Below are positions 7,942 through 15,889 of a DNA stretch of 33,390 bases, piece after piece; within the stretch, counting starts at the first letter, position 1, and every line of letters begins with the position of its first letter. This DNA is from Phycisphaerae bacterium (GTDB lineage Bacteria > Planctomycetota > Phycisphaerae > UBA1845 > JAFGLZ01), in NCBI GenBank assembly GCA_016927755.1, contig JAFGLZ010000116.1, positions 1-33,390 on the forward strand. Direction: 5' to 3'. The position numbers were made by a program, and so were the translations under genes. The notes under the pieces are model-generated. The model did not search any database. It worked only from the letters and a program-made list of their open reading frames with translations, and had not been told where the DNA came from.

Positions 7942-8902
7942 GTTTGAACGATCCCGTGGGTTCTCCCTGCTCGAGCTGCTCTCCGCCGTGGCGATCATCG
8001 CCCTGCTCGCTAGCATCCTCATCCCGTCACTGTCGTCTGCGCGGAAATCGGCCAAGCAGGTCGTGTGTGCCAGCCAGCTCCGCGCGCTCGCTCAGGCCGC
8101 CGTCGGCTACTCGACCGACTACAATGACGCGATCCCCGGCAGTCCCCTGACCAGCGGCGCGCACTTCACCCAGACCCCCGGCTTCGATGTCTGGAAGCCC
8201 GGCGACAGCGTCGTCGATTGGTACGACTTCGCCGGCGCGATCCTGCCGAGGCTGACCGCGACGCCCACCAAGGACCGCAAACAGCTCATGGCCCGCCTGC
8301 CGCGAAAGCACTTCGCATGTCCCTGCAACGACGAAACCTACGGGCCCTACCCGCAGGACCAGGACTACCCCGTCATCGAGGCCTTCAGCTACCTGACGAT
8401 GAACACATTCATGCGCGCCGGCCCAGGGATCTACCGTCAATACCTCCAACGCCCGCCCGAGGGAATCTCTATCGACGAGGTCTGGAAGGTCGCCTGGCCC
8501 GACGACTATCAGGTTCAGATGCCCGATCGCTACAGGCCCCGCTTCACCCGCGTCGGCACGTCCTCTCTCAAGGTGCTCCTGGCCGATGGCTTTCGCTACT
8601 ACGAACCCCCTGCCACCAAGGACTACTGCATCCTCCAGAAGGCCTTCGCGGGAAACCAGTCCGCTCGACCGCCGTGCGACGTCGAGTCCCGAGAGTACGG
8701 CGAGATGAACGCGGCACAGCTCTCATACCGACACGGCAAGGACGACACCATCAACGCCGCCTTCTTCGACGGCCACGTCGCCTCCCTCAAAAAGAATGAC
8801 TCCCACAAACCGGAGTACTACTTCCCCACCGGCAGCATCGTCCACGACGAAAGCGGCTTCTACACCGAGTGGCAGCGAGGCAATGACATCAAGCTCCCGT
8901 AG
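7931..8902 (+). CDS. Planctomycete-type prepilin-like protein (N-methylation motif, DG-H C-terminal motif)
   Basis: The protein has 323 aa from the GTG at 7931, chosen because GGAGG lies 6 nt upstream; the open frame begins earlier at 7850 but inside the neighbouring gene. RSRG is followed by FSLLELLSAVAIIALLASILIPSL, a type IV prepilin/type II pseudopilin leader: cleavage after Gly, Phe at +1, Glu at +5. The C-terminal part contains RHGKDDTINAAFFDGHVASL, related to the planctomycete prepilin-associated H-X9-DG motif, but with 11 residues instead of 9 between His and Asp-Gly. Such proteins are abundant paralogues in Planctomycetes, are exported and probably enter a pseudopilus or the cell surface; their precise role is unknown. 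It is coupled to the zinc-ribbon gene by an 11-bp overlap. Confidence 0.85.
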   Translation: MVDRFERSRGFSLLELLSAVAIIALLASILIPSLSSARKSAKQVVCASQLRALAQAAVGYSTDYNDAIPGSPLTSGAHFTQTPGFDVWKPGDSVVDWYDFAGAILPRLTATPTKDRKQLMARLPRKHFACPCNDETYGPYPQDQDYPVIEAFSYLTMNTFMRAGPGIYRQYLQRPPEGISIDEVWKVAWPDDYQVQMPDRYRPRFTRVGTSSLKVLLADGFRYYEPPATKDYCILQKAFAGNQSARPPCDVESREYGEMNAAQLSYRHGKDDTINAAFFDGHVASLKKNDSHKPEYYFPTGSIVHDESGFYTEWQRGNDIKLP

Positions 8903-9290
8903 CACCGGCATCTTGCCCGTGAACCTCACCGGCGAACGACCGCACATCGAGCCCGACGCGTCATGACCAAGATAGCCATGCGACACGGAGCGAACCCGAA
9001 AGGTCATCTAGGCTGCCTGCAAGAATAATTCACAAGTTGCGCGGTTCCGCCCGATGTGGCCCAGCCGCCCTCGGCTGGGCAGTACGATCGTTCACCCCCG
9101 GGGGCCGCCGTGCCACACTGGACACTCTTTCTTGCCAACAGCTTGGCGGCGTATCCGGATGTCACTTGCGTCATGACACCACCTCTTCGGTCCCGTAGGG
9201 ACCTTGTGAGAATAGCCCAGGATCTTCAGTCCTGGGAACCGTGCCGCCCCCAGACGCCTCAGTCCCGTCGGGACGGCTGAGGTATGGGGA
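8901..9290. repeat. Composite intergenic repeat module (copy 1)
   Basis: This is part of the 634-bp gap 8903-9536, in which I see no gene. At 8901-8924 is AGCACCGGCATCTTGCCCGT, found again with few changes at 11991-12014. At 9013-9085 is a stretch that resembles 25321-25390 and contains a 9-bp hairpin GCCCAGCCG-CCCT-CGGCTGGGC (9059-9080). At 9190-9282 is a three-hairpin element repeated at 25405-25497. The same order at both places indicates one dispersed non-coding module. Confidence 0.7.
9190..9282. repeat. Three-hairpin dispersed repeat, copy 1
   Basis: Three consecutive hairpins are visible: GTCCC-GTA-GGGAC (9190-9202), CCCAGGA/TCCTGGG (9216-9236) and CCTCAG/CTGAGG (9257-9282) enclosing GTCCCG-T-CGGGAC. 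The same order, spacing and flanking words occur at 25405-25497, and the first hairpin alone at 26675-26690. Confidence 0.75.
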
Positions 9291-9411
9291 ATCGTCCTGA
9301 ATCGCCTCGGTCCAAGCCAAACTCCCGCCCTTCAAGGCACCGACAGTTCACTTGAGACGTCGCGGTGACTCTGTCGATACACCCGTCATTCACCCCGCGA
9401 CCACAAGCCAT

Positions 9412-9440
9412 TTGACCTTCCCCGACGCCGACCCTATTCT
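9412..9440 (+). promoter_or_regulatory. Candidate promoter for FHA-YchF genes
   Basis: TTGACC (9412-9417) and TATTCT (9435-9440) are separated by 17 nt. The -35 box is one mismatch from consensus and the -10 box two. Transcription would start near 9447, giving a leader of about 90 nt before the FHA gene. Confidence 0.45.
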
Positions 9441-9536
9441 CAAGGAAGATTGCGGCCGGCCAACCTGCCGTGCACGTCGGCTGGAGCCGCCGTCGACGGC
9501 GTCAAGACCGGCCGCTGATCGTCAAGAACGGAACGC

Positions 9537-9866
9537 ATGCCGTACCTGATCGTGCAACACCCTGGCGGACGGGTCCAGCAGATCCAGCTCACCAAGAGCC
9601 CGACCGTGCTCGGACGGGGCATTGGCTGTGACCTGCAGATCATCGACCCGAAGATCTCTCGCAGGCACTGCCAGCTCGTAGAGCACGAGGGACAGTGGTA
9701 CCTGGAGGACCTCCCAAGCCGGAATCAAACCTGGATGGGCATGCAAGCCGTCGATCAGATCGTGTTGGCCGACGGCGATCAGTTTCATATTGGTGGTACG
9801 TACCTGATCTTTCGAACCGAGGACGACCCCACTAAGCTGTTCGAGAACTCACCCGACTGGAGCTAG
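9537..9866 (+). CDS. Small FHA-domain protein
   Basis: The protein has 109 aa and is almost entirely one forkhead-associated domain, a phosphothreonine-binding module. The conserved residues are in place: G26-R27 in VLGRGIGCDLQI, S41-R42-x-H44 in KISRRH, and an SRNQTWMG block in place of the usual SxNGTxVN. It has no partner domain, transmembrane helix or signal peptide, so it is probably a soluble adaptor for Ser/Thr-kinase signalling. The YchF gene starts 7 nt downstream, so the two are likely co-transcribed from the promoter at 9412. The Shine-Dalgarno is weak (GGAA about 4 nt from the ATG). Confidence 0.85.
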   Translation: MPYLIVQHPGGRVQQIQLTKSPTVLGRGIGCDLQIIDPKISRRHCQLVEHEGQWYLEDLPSRNQTWMGMQAVDQIVLADGDQFHIGGTYLIFRTEDDPTKLFENSPDWS

Positions 9867-9873
9867 GACACCG

Positions 9874-10938
9874 ATGAAAGTCGCTCTGATTGGCATGCCC
9901 GGATCGGGCAAGACCACCCTCTTCTCCGCCGTCACCGGACACGAACCCTCCCCCGCACACATGGGCCAGGAGCAGATGGCCGTCGTCAAGGTTCCCGACC
10001 CGCGCCTCCAGGTCCTCGCCGACATCTACAAACCCGAGCGCATCGTCCCCGCCACCCTCGATTTCGTCGACTTCCCCGGCGTCGGCCTGACCTCCCCCCA
10101 GGCCCAGTCCGACTTCCGACGACACGCCGCCAACATCCGAGGATGCGACGCCCTCGTCGTCGTCCTGCGAGCGTTCGAAAGCGACGCCATCCCCCCCTAC
10201 CGCGATCGGATCGACCCCGTCGCCGATCTCGACGAGTTGCGGACCGAGTTCATCTTCGCCGACCTCGAGGTCGCTGCCAACCGGATCGAACGCCTCCGCA
10301 AGCAGATCACCAAGCCGACGCCCACTCAGGAGCAAGACAAGCGCGAGCTGGCCCTACTTGAAAGATGCCACGAAACGCTCGAGAACGAACGCCCCCTCTC
10401 CAGCGACGTCCGCTCGGAGGAGGAGCGAAACGCCGTCAAGAGCTACGCCTTCCTCACGCTCAAACCCCTCATCGTCGCCGTCAACGTGGCTGAGTCCGAT
10501 GTCGGCAAGCCCCTCGCCCTCCAGTGCGACGACGCCGCGGCCTCCCTCGCCCTGTCCGCCGAGATCGAGGCCGAGATCGCCCAGTTGGACCCCGACGACC
10601 GGCCCGAGTTCATGGCCGATCTCGGCATCACCGAGCCCGCCTTGGACAGCCTGGTCCATGCCTGCTACCAGGCGCTCGGGCTCGTCTCCTTCCTCACCGT
10701 CGGAGACGACGAGGTCCGTGCCTGGACGATCCCCGCCGGAACGCCCGCCGTCGAGGCCGCCGGCAAGATCCACACCGACATCGCCAGGGGCTTCATCCGT
10801 GCCGAGACCGTCACCTATGACGACCTCATCGCCGCCGGAGATATCAAAACCGCCAAGACCGCCGGCAACGTCCGGCTCGAAGGAAAGACCTACGTCGTCA
10901 AGGACGGAGACGTCATCAACTTCAGGTTCAACATCTGA
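9874..10938 (+). CDS. ychF: YchF/OLA1-family GTPase/ATPase with TGS domain
   Basis: The protein has 354 aa, close to the usual ~360 for YchF. Walker A is GMPGSGKTT (residues 7-15), where typical YchF has GLPNVGKST; G3 is DFPG. The base-specificity motif reads NVAE, the NxxE form that makes YchF family members prefer ATP over GTP. A coiled-coil-rich insertion lies at about 125-195, and the C-terminal TGS domain ends RLEGKTYVVKDGDVINFRFN. The family binds ribosomes and acts in translation and stress responses. AGGA lies 6 nt before the start, and the FHA gene ends 7 nt upstream. The altered Walker A suggests a divergent subgroup, but all catalytic positions look intact. Confidence 0.85.
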   Translation: MKVALIGMPGSGKTTLFSAVTGHEPSPAHMGQEQMAVVKVPDPRLQVLADIYKPERIVPATLDFVDFPGVGLTSPQAQSDFRRHAANIRGCDALVVVLRAFESDAIPPYRDRIDPVADLDELRTEFIFADLEVAANRIERLRKQITKPTPTQEQDKRELALLERCHETLENERPLSSDVRSEEERNAVKSYAFLTLKPLIVAVNVAESDVGKPLALQCDDAAASLALSAEIEAEIAQLDPDDRPEFMADLGITEPALDSLVHACYQALGLVSFLTVGDDEVRAWTIPAGTPAVEAAGKIHTDIARGFIRAETVTYDDLIAAGDIKTAKTAGNVRLEGKTYVVKDGDVINFRFNI

Positions 10939-10960
10939 GCCGCTTGCGGAAGTGCTTGGT

Positions 10961-11017
10961 AAGCTCACCAAAGTGGGTGGCCCATCGCTTCAGCGGTGGG
11001 GAACTCGAATTCAATCT
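10961..11017 (+). repeat. Dispersed GGTGGCCC...GAACTCGAATTC repeat, copy
   Basis: AAGCTCACCAAAGTGGGTGG is followed by CCCATCGCTTCAGCGGTGGG and GAACTCGAATTC. Near-identical words occur at 12022-12070 and, more diverged, at 25345-25395, 26624-26666 and 9050-9085. The CCCATCGCTTCAGCGGTGGG core is partly self-complementary. The copy lies directly after the ychF stop. Confidence 0.7.
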
Positions 11018-11062
11018 CCAACCCGCCTCCCCCAAACCCGTATCGGATGGCGGACGGAAAGC

Positions 11063-11968
11063 ATGAGTGGAGAATCCGTGTCACGCACAACCGACGACCC
11101 CCGCGCCACGGAGAACCATCCGAACCCAAGCGACCGCCTTCCCCCCGAGCATGCGCCAACGTCCTGCTACATCCTTCGGCTGATCTACGAGAACAAGAAG
11201 GGACCGGCAACGCCCCAATGCCCCCAGATGCCGACCGACCTGCTGTCCGCCGCCGTTGAGGCCGCCGCGCCATGGCGCGACCCGCCCCATCGCATCCGTC
11301 GAATCCGGGCATTGATCAAGGAACACGCCCTGCCCGGAATCGCGCTGACCTACGAGGTCAAGACTGCACCGCGCGGCTTCGCCTCGACTATCCCTGTGCC
11401 CCCGCCCTTCGACGTCCCCTTCGAGCCGACGCCCCTCAATGAAGCAGTCCCGAGACTCATCGAGCTTGTTCGCCTCGTGAATACCAAGGTCCCTGTGGGC
11501 ACGAGGACCGCCGAGCCAGCCTCCCGAAAACGCGTACTTGCACGCTGGCTCGTCGACCTCTTCATCCTGATCCCATGTGGCTTCTTCGTACTGATAAAGC
11601 TGGCCGGCCTTGCCTTCAGGGGGCTCACTGCCGGACCCGTGCTGGAATTGTTCCTCGCAATCCTGCTGGCGCTCCTCGGGGTCGCGTTAACTCGAGGCTG
11701 GTTCTCCGGACAATGGCTGATCGTGCCGGGTGGCGTGATCGTCCGCCGCGCGGCCTTTTGGCGAGTGGGTGTTGGCCTTCGTCGATACGTTCCCAGAGAC
11801 TCCGTGCTCATGCTCACGCCACAAGGAGCCGCATGGAAGGCGGAGATCTACCGCGACAACAAGCCGATATCCCGCGCCCTCACCGAGCTCGAAGCCGTCG
11901 CCCTGCTGGCCGCCTGGCAGAGCCCCATCGAGCCGTTACCCCTCGAACGGATCTCCGACCTCCAATAG
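11063..11968 (+). CDS. Unknown protein with two membrane helices
   Basis: The protein has 301 aa from the ATG at 11063. The open frame extends back to 10358, but that part overlaps ychF and is Ser/Pro/Thr-rich shadow sequence, so the later start is preferred. The first ~155 residues are soluble and unrecognised. Two hydrophobic helices follow (about 163-185 and 193-213), then WLIVPGGVIVRRAAFWRVG and a short beta-rich C-terminus reminiscent of membrane-proximal PH-like domains (inference only). Repeat copies of the same family bracket the gene on both sides (10961-11017 and 12022-12070). No function is assigned. Confidence 0.6.
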   Translation: MSGESVSRTTDDPRATENHPNPSDRLPPEHAPTSCYILRLIYENKKGPATPQCPQMPTDLLSAAVEAAAPWRDPPHRIRRIRALIKEHALPGIALTYEVKTAPRGFASTIPVPPPFDVPFEPTPLNEAVPRLIELVRLVNTKVPVGTRTAEPASRKRVLARWLVDLFILIPCGFFVLIKLAGLAFRGLTAGPVLELFLAILLALLGVALTRGWFSGQWLIVPGGVIVRRAAFWRVGVGLRRYVPRDSVLMLTPQGAAWKAEIYRDNKPISRALTELEAVALLAAWQSPIEPLPLERISDLQ

Positions 11969-11990
11969 CTGGCCGCCCCGCCGCTTGCCC

Positions 11991-12070
11991 AGCACAAGCA
12001 TCCTGCCCGTGACCCCCTACGGACACCAGGTGGCCCGTCGCCCCAGCGGTGGGGAACTCGAATTCCGACC
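11991..12070 (+). repeat. Dispersed repeats between convergent genes
   Basis: AGCACAAGCATCCTGCCCGTG at 11991-12011 is a copy of the motif at 8901. At 12022-12070 GTGGCCCGTCG, CCCCAGCGGTGGGGAACTCG and AATTCC form a copy of the repeat at 10961. The block lies between the unknown two-TM gene (+) and the DUF6067 gene (-), where it could also serve as a bidirectional transcription end. Confidence 0.65.
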
Positions 12071-12085
12071 CCAAGCCGCCCCCCC

Positions 12086-15000
12086 TCACCGTTTGCTCGC
12101 ATAAACCCGAACGTCGTCGATCCGACACGCCCCCTCCGGATTCGGCTGCGCCTGGGCATCCACCTTCTTCCCATCTCCGCTCATCTTGCCGACACTCACC
12201 ATGGTCGGATCGCCCGGAAACTGATCCCTGGGGTACGAAGTCACCTCGAACCAGCTCTTGCCGTCATGCGACATCTCGGCCACGACTGTCTTCGGCTCCA
12301 GTCGCAGCCGAATGCCGAACGTCTGATTGGCTCCGATGCCGCTGGCGCAAAACCACTGATTCTGTCCGTCATCGATGCCGGCACGGCCTTCGGTTGGGCG
12401 CAGATTGATGCGCAGAAAGCGATCTGGCCATCGCAACGCAAGTCCCGGTCCCCAGGTCATGCCCTGGTCGGTACCGGTGTTGATGCGGCATTGGACCATC
12501 GTCACGCCCGCAGGCAGAGATCGTTCTACGAAGGCCGCGCAGTGCGCCTTGGCGCCAATGGCCAGGGCCCCGTTCGCTACACCAATCCGGGTTCCCGCCT
12601 CGTCGGATAGATGCGCTGCCCAGGCCTCGCCCAGCCGATCCCCGTCGAATTGCTCCTCGAACAACAGCCGACGCGTTCGGTAGGGTCGCTCGGCTGTCTC
12701 GACATAGGGCCGAGCCTCGTGGCGCTCGTGGTCGAGGATGAAGAGCCAGCCCTTGCCCGGCATGATGGGAACGGGGTCGGTTGTCTTGAAGAGGGTCGCT
12801 TCCTGGAAGTCCTCAACGCCCGGGGCGTAGAGCTGCGCCTTGCCTGCATCCAGGCCAATCGCCTGCCAGTCCACGGTGAGACGGCAGGACACGGGCGTCG
12901 GCGACCAACCGGCCACGGCAACGAGGGTCTTGCCGGGCCTGACGTACGCGGTGGCCAGCACGTCCTTTCGATCCGTCCGGACGGGGCACGCGGGATCCCA
13001 GTAGCCGAGCATCTTGGCCTCGGCGATCCCGAACGCGTCCCACAGCTTCCACATCTTCGGCGGGTCGGGGTTCCACGGCGCGCGAGCGGTCATGCCGTAA
13101 ATCATGCCGCGATATCGGTTGCCGCCGTTCTGCAACATGTCGCCCATGAGCCCGTACGGAATCCCCGAGATCTCCACCAGCCAGTAGTCCGGCGGATCGT
13201 CGTAGTTGAAACCCTCCCCGAACCACAGCCGATCGACGTACGGAAAGAACTCCATGTACTGATTCGCCGGCCCCTTCGAGAACGCCGTGTTCGAGTGAAG
13301 GTCGATCAGGCTCCCCGGCCGCGTCCGGTCCAGGATCTTCCGAACACGCTTCATGATCAGCCGATCGTACGACACGTCATCCTGATACAGCCCGTCGATC
13401 TCCACGTTCTTCAGCAGCCACGCCAGCCCCTCCAAGTAGTAGTTGTACCAGCGAGACGCGCCCGTATTGACGATCGACGCGCACGCCTCCCCGTCAGGCT
13501 GAAACGAGTACCAAGACGGCGCGTAGTCCGTCACCAGATGCTCGCGAAGCCACGGATACCCCCCGCCCCCGCCCGGCGCAAGCACCTCGTGCCCCAGGCT
13601 CCGCAGCGCCCACATCTCCACGACGTGGTTAGTCAGCTCCCGAAGCGTGTAGTAGATCTTCACCTTCATCTTCTTCGCGTGCGCCGCCTTCACGTACGCC
13701 GACAGCTTGTCCGTCGCCAGGAACGGATAGTTGATGTACGGGTTCAGCTCGTTGGCATGGTGGATGTTGATGATGTTGCCGCCCCCCGCGGCCACCTTAT
13801 CGATCGGCTCGTAGTTGTGGTAGTACCGCTCCCGGAAGTGCGTCGCCGGATCCAGCGGCTTCACCGGCGTGATCAGCAGCGCGAACTCGAACATCACCGA
13901 CTTGCCCGCTTCCAGCCGACGCTCCCCGCTGTAGCACCGCGCGACCACACGCTCCCCCTCCTCGACGAATCGCACCCCGCCCTTGCCGCCGTTGTCCCAC
14001 GTGCTCGGTGGCTTGAGCTGCCCGAGTGCCCAATACAGGTTCACCATCGGCCCGCAGTACGCCGCCCCCCGAAGCTCGCACTGCAAACCCGCCGTCACGT
14101 CCCCCACCCAGAAGCTGTCGTAGTAGATCTGCCCCCCCCACTTCCACTCCCACTCCTTCGGCCGATACCCGCCCTTCCGACCCGCGCCCATCAGGTACGT
14201 CGCCGCCGAGCGATTGAACGGTATCTCCAGCCGAATGTCCTTCACCGTCACCGCCTGCCCCGGCGTCAGCGTGACCGTCACATTCAAATGCCCGTCCGCC
14301 TCCATCCGCGTCACGCACGACGCCCCCACGTCCCCTAACTTCCCGGCCCCCTCCCACACGATCGCCCCAGGCGCGCGATACGTCACCTTCGCCTCCCCCC
14401 CTGACATTGCCAGAGCGCCCTGATCCGTCTCCGCGATAAACGACATCGGCCCCGCCAGAATCCCACGATCCCCCGCGGTGATCTGCTCCGGAAGCCCCGT
14501 ATCGGCGAACTGCACCGAACGCCCCAGGCAACCGACCGTCCGTCGCTCGACCTTCAGCGGCGTGTACGGAGCCGTCACCTCGTCATCCGCGCCGATCGTC
14601 GAGTCCAACCAACGCAGACGCGCGTGACGCCACAGATCGTTGTCCCCGTGATCCTCGATAACCTTGTCCGTAACCGTCAGCGACAGCGCGACCGTCGCCG
14701 GCTCGACGTCTCGCGCCTTGACGACCAGCTCGCCCCGATAGACCCCCGGCAAGGCATCCTTGGGAATCTGAACCCCGCACCAGAACGCGCCCACCTTGCC
14801 CTTCTCGACGGAAACCGACTTGCTCAGCGGCGTGCCGTCCCAATTCGTCCCGCCAAGATTGAAGCATCGCATCGCCGATGCCGGAATGGATGCCTTGCCC
14901 TGTGAGCCCGCTCCGCCCTCGAGACGAAGATCCCCAAACTCGATCTTCACGTCCTCAACAGGCCGCTCGACCGCCAGCAGACCGATCTGAAACGCATAGA

Positions 15001-15754
15001 ACTCATCGCGACAGGCCTGCCCCTCGAACCGATCGCTCGGCCCCCGCTTGGTCCAGCACAGCGGCAGTTCGTCCCGCATCCGGATCGGATACTTGCGGTC
15101 TTCCGGAAACAGCAGATACGCACGCCCCGCATGCTTGCCCAGGAACCCCTGCATCTCCTCGCCGGTAGCCACCACCTCCATCGGATCGAACCGGCTGAAC
15201 GCCCTCCGAGCCTGGATCTCGACAACCTTCGCCTCCGGCAGTAACTTCCACTTGCCGCTCGCAAGTTCCTCCGGAGACAGGCCGTTCCGCTTGACCCACT
15301 CCGCATCCGCCGTCACCTCCGGACGCAGGTACTGGCCGTTGTAGCCCCCATGCAGGTGCAGCACGGTATACGGCAGGTAGTAGACGTGATACTCACCCGG
15401 CGCGGTCACCGGCTCGAAGATCAGATCCCCAAACTCGCGGTTGATATTGACCCGAACCACGTTCCTGACCTGCTTGCCCGTCGCGCCGTCGACGACGATG
15501 ATCCGCTTCCGCTGCGCGTCAACGTCTCGCCGCCGCCAAGGAATGCGAACGCGCACGATCGGCGCCTTCGCATCAACCACGACCCGAGCGCGATGCTTCC
15601 CATACTCCTCCGCCCAGGCCTTCTCAGGCACGCCGTACGGAACCTCCTCCAGCGGCTCCGCCAACACGTCCCGTGCGGCGAGCATCCCCCCGATAGCCAC
15701 CGCGATGAGTCCAACTCGCCTCACAAGCGTCTCACCAAGCATACCCGTTCTCAT
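12086..15754 (-). CDS. Very large secreted DUF6067-type glycoside-hydrolase-like protein
   Basis: The protein has 1222 aa. ATG 15754 follows GAGG at about 7 nt. The N-terminus carries a signal peptide (VGLIAVAIGGMLAARDVLAEP, cleavage near residue 32). Residues about 35-560 are beta-rich, and residues about 640-960 look like a TIM-barrel with KMKVKIYYTLREL, DGLYQDDVSYDR and SLIDLHSN segments, the pattern of DUF6067/GH123-like proteins of Planctomycetes. The Asp-Asp of GLYQDDV is a plausible catalytic site. The last ~190 residues (from LLFEEQFDGDRLGEAW) resemble a concanavalin-like jelly-roll of the DUF1080/laminin-G type, probably for carbohydrate binding. The protein is presumably periplasmic or extracellular and acts on complex glycans; the substrate is unknown. 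The family assignment is from memory of motifs only. Confidence 0.75.
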   Translation of the reverse strand: MRTGMLGETLVRRVGLIAVAIGGMLAARDVLAEPLEEVPYGVPEKAWAEEYGKHRARVVVDAKAPIVRVRIPWRRRDVDAQRKRIIVVDGATGKQVRNVVRVNINREFGDLIFEPVTAPGEYHVYYLPYTVLHLHGGYNGQYLRPEVTADAEWVKRNGLSPEELASGKWKLLPEAKVVEIQARRAFSRFDPMEVVATGEEMQGFLGKHAGRAYLLFPEDRKYPIRMRDELPLCWTKRGPSDRFEGQACRDEFYAFQIGLLAVERPVEDVKIEFGDLRLEGGAGSQGKASIPASAMRCFNLGGTNWDGTPLSKSVSVEKGKVGAFWCGVQIPKDALPGVYRGELVVKARDVEPATVALSLTVTDKVIEDHGDNDLWRHARLRWLDSTIGADDEVTAPYTPLKVERRTVGCLGRSVQFADTGLPEQITAGDRGILAGPMSFIAETDQGALAMSGGEAKVTYRAPGAIVWEGAGKLGDVGASCVTRMEADGHLNVTVTLTPGQAVTVKDIRLEIPFNRSAATYLMGAGRKGGYRPKEWEWKWGGQIYYDSFWVGDVTAGLQCELRGAAYCGPMVNLYWALGQLKPPSTWDNGGKGGVRFVEEGERVVARCYSGERRLEAGKSVMFEFALLITPVKPLDPATHFRERYYHNYEPIDKVAAGGGNIINIHHANELNPYINYPFLATDKLSAYVKAAHAKKMKVKIYYTLRELTNHVVEMWALRSLGHEVLAPGGGGGYPWLREHLVTDYAPSWYSFQPDGEACASIVNTGASRWYNYYLEGLAWLLKNVEIDGLYQDDVSYDRLIMKRVRKILDRTRPGSLIDLHSNTAFSKGPANQYMEFFPYVDRLWFGEGFNYDDPPDYWLVEISGIPYGLMGDMLQNGGNRYRGMIYGMTARAPWNPDPPKMWKLWDAFGIAEAKMLGYWDPACPVRTDRKDVLATAYVRPGKTLVAVAGWSPTPVSCRLTVDWQAIGLDAGKAQLYAPGVEDFQEATLFKTTDPVPIMPGKGWLFILDHERHEARPYVETAERPYRTRRLLFEEQFDGDRLGEAWAAHLSDEAGTRIGVANGALAIGAKAHCAAFVERSLPAGVTMVQCRINTGTDQGMTWGPGLALRWPDRFLRINLRPTEGRAGIDDGQNQWFCASGIGANQTFGIRLRLEPKTVVAEMSHDGKSWFEVTSYPRDQFPGDPTMVSVGKMSGDGKKVDAQAQPNPEGACRIDDVRVYASKR

Positions 15755-15889
15755 CCAGTCACCTCATCACCACCAGACGATCCGCCCCACACCCTCAGAA
15801 TCGGCGCGTCGCCATGTGACCGCCTGCGAATGCCCCAAAGCCATCGCGCCCGCACGCGACACCCGCTTCAGACCTAGTCCCGTCGAAAC

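Noticed and set aside
10358..11062. N-terminal extension of the unknown two-TM protein into ychF
   Set aside because: The composition is Ser/Pro/Thr-rich and it overlaps ychF in another frame; the ATG at 11063 is a better start.
12611..14338. 575-aa plus-strand frame inside the DUF6067 gene
   Set aside because: It is a His/Arg/Pro-rich antisense shadow without start signals or motifs.
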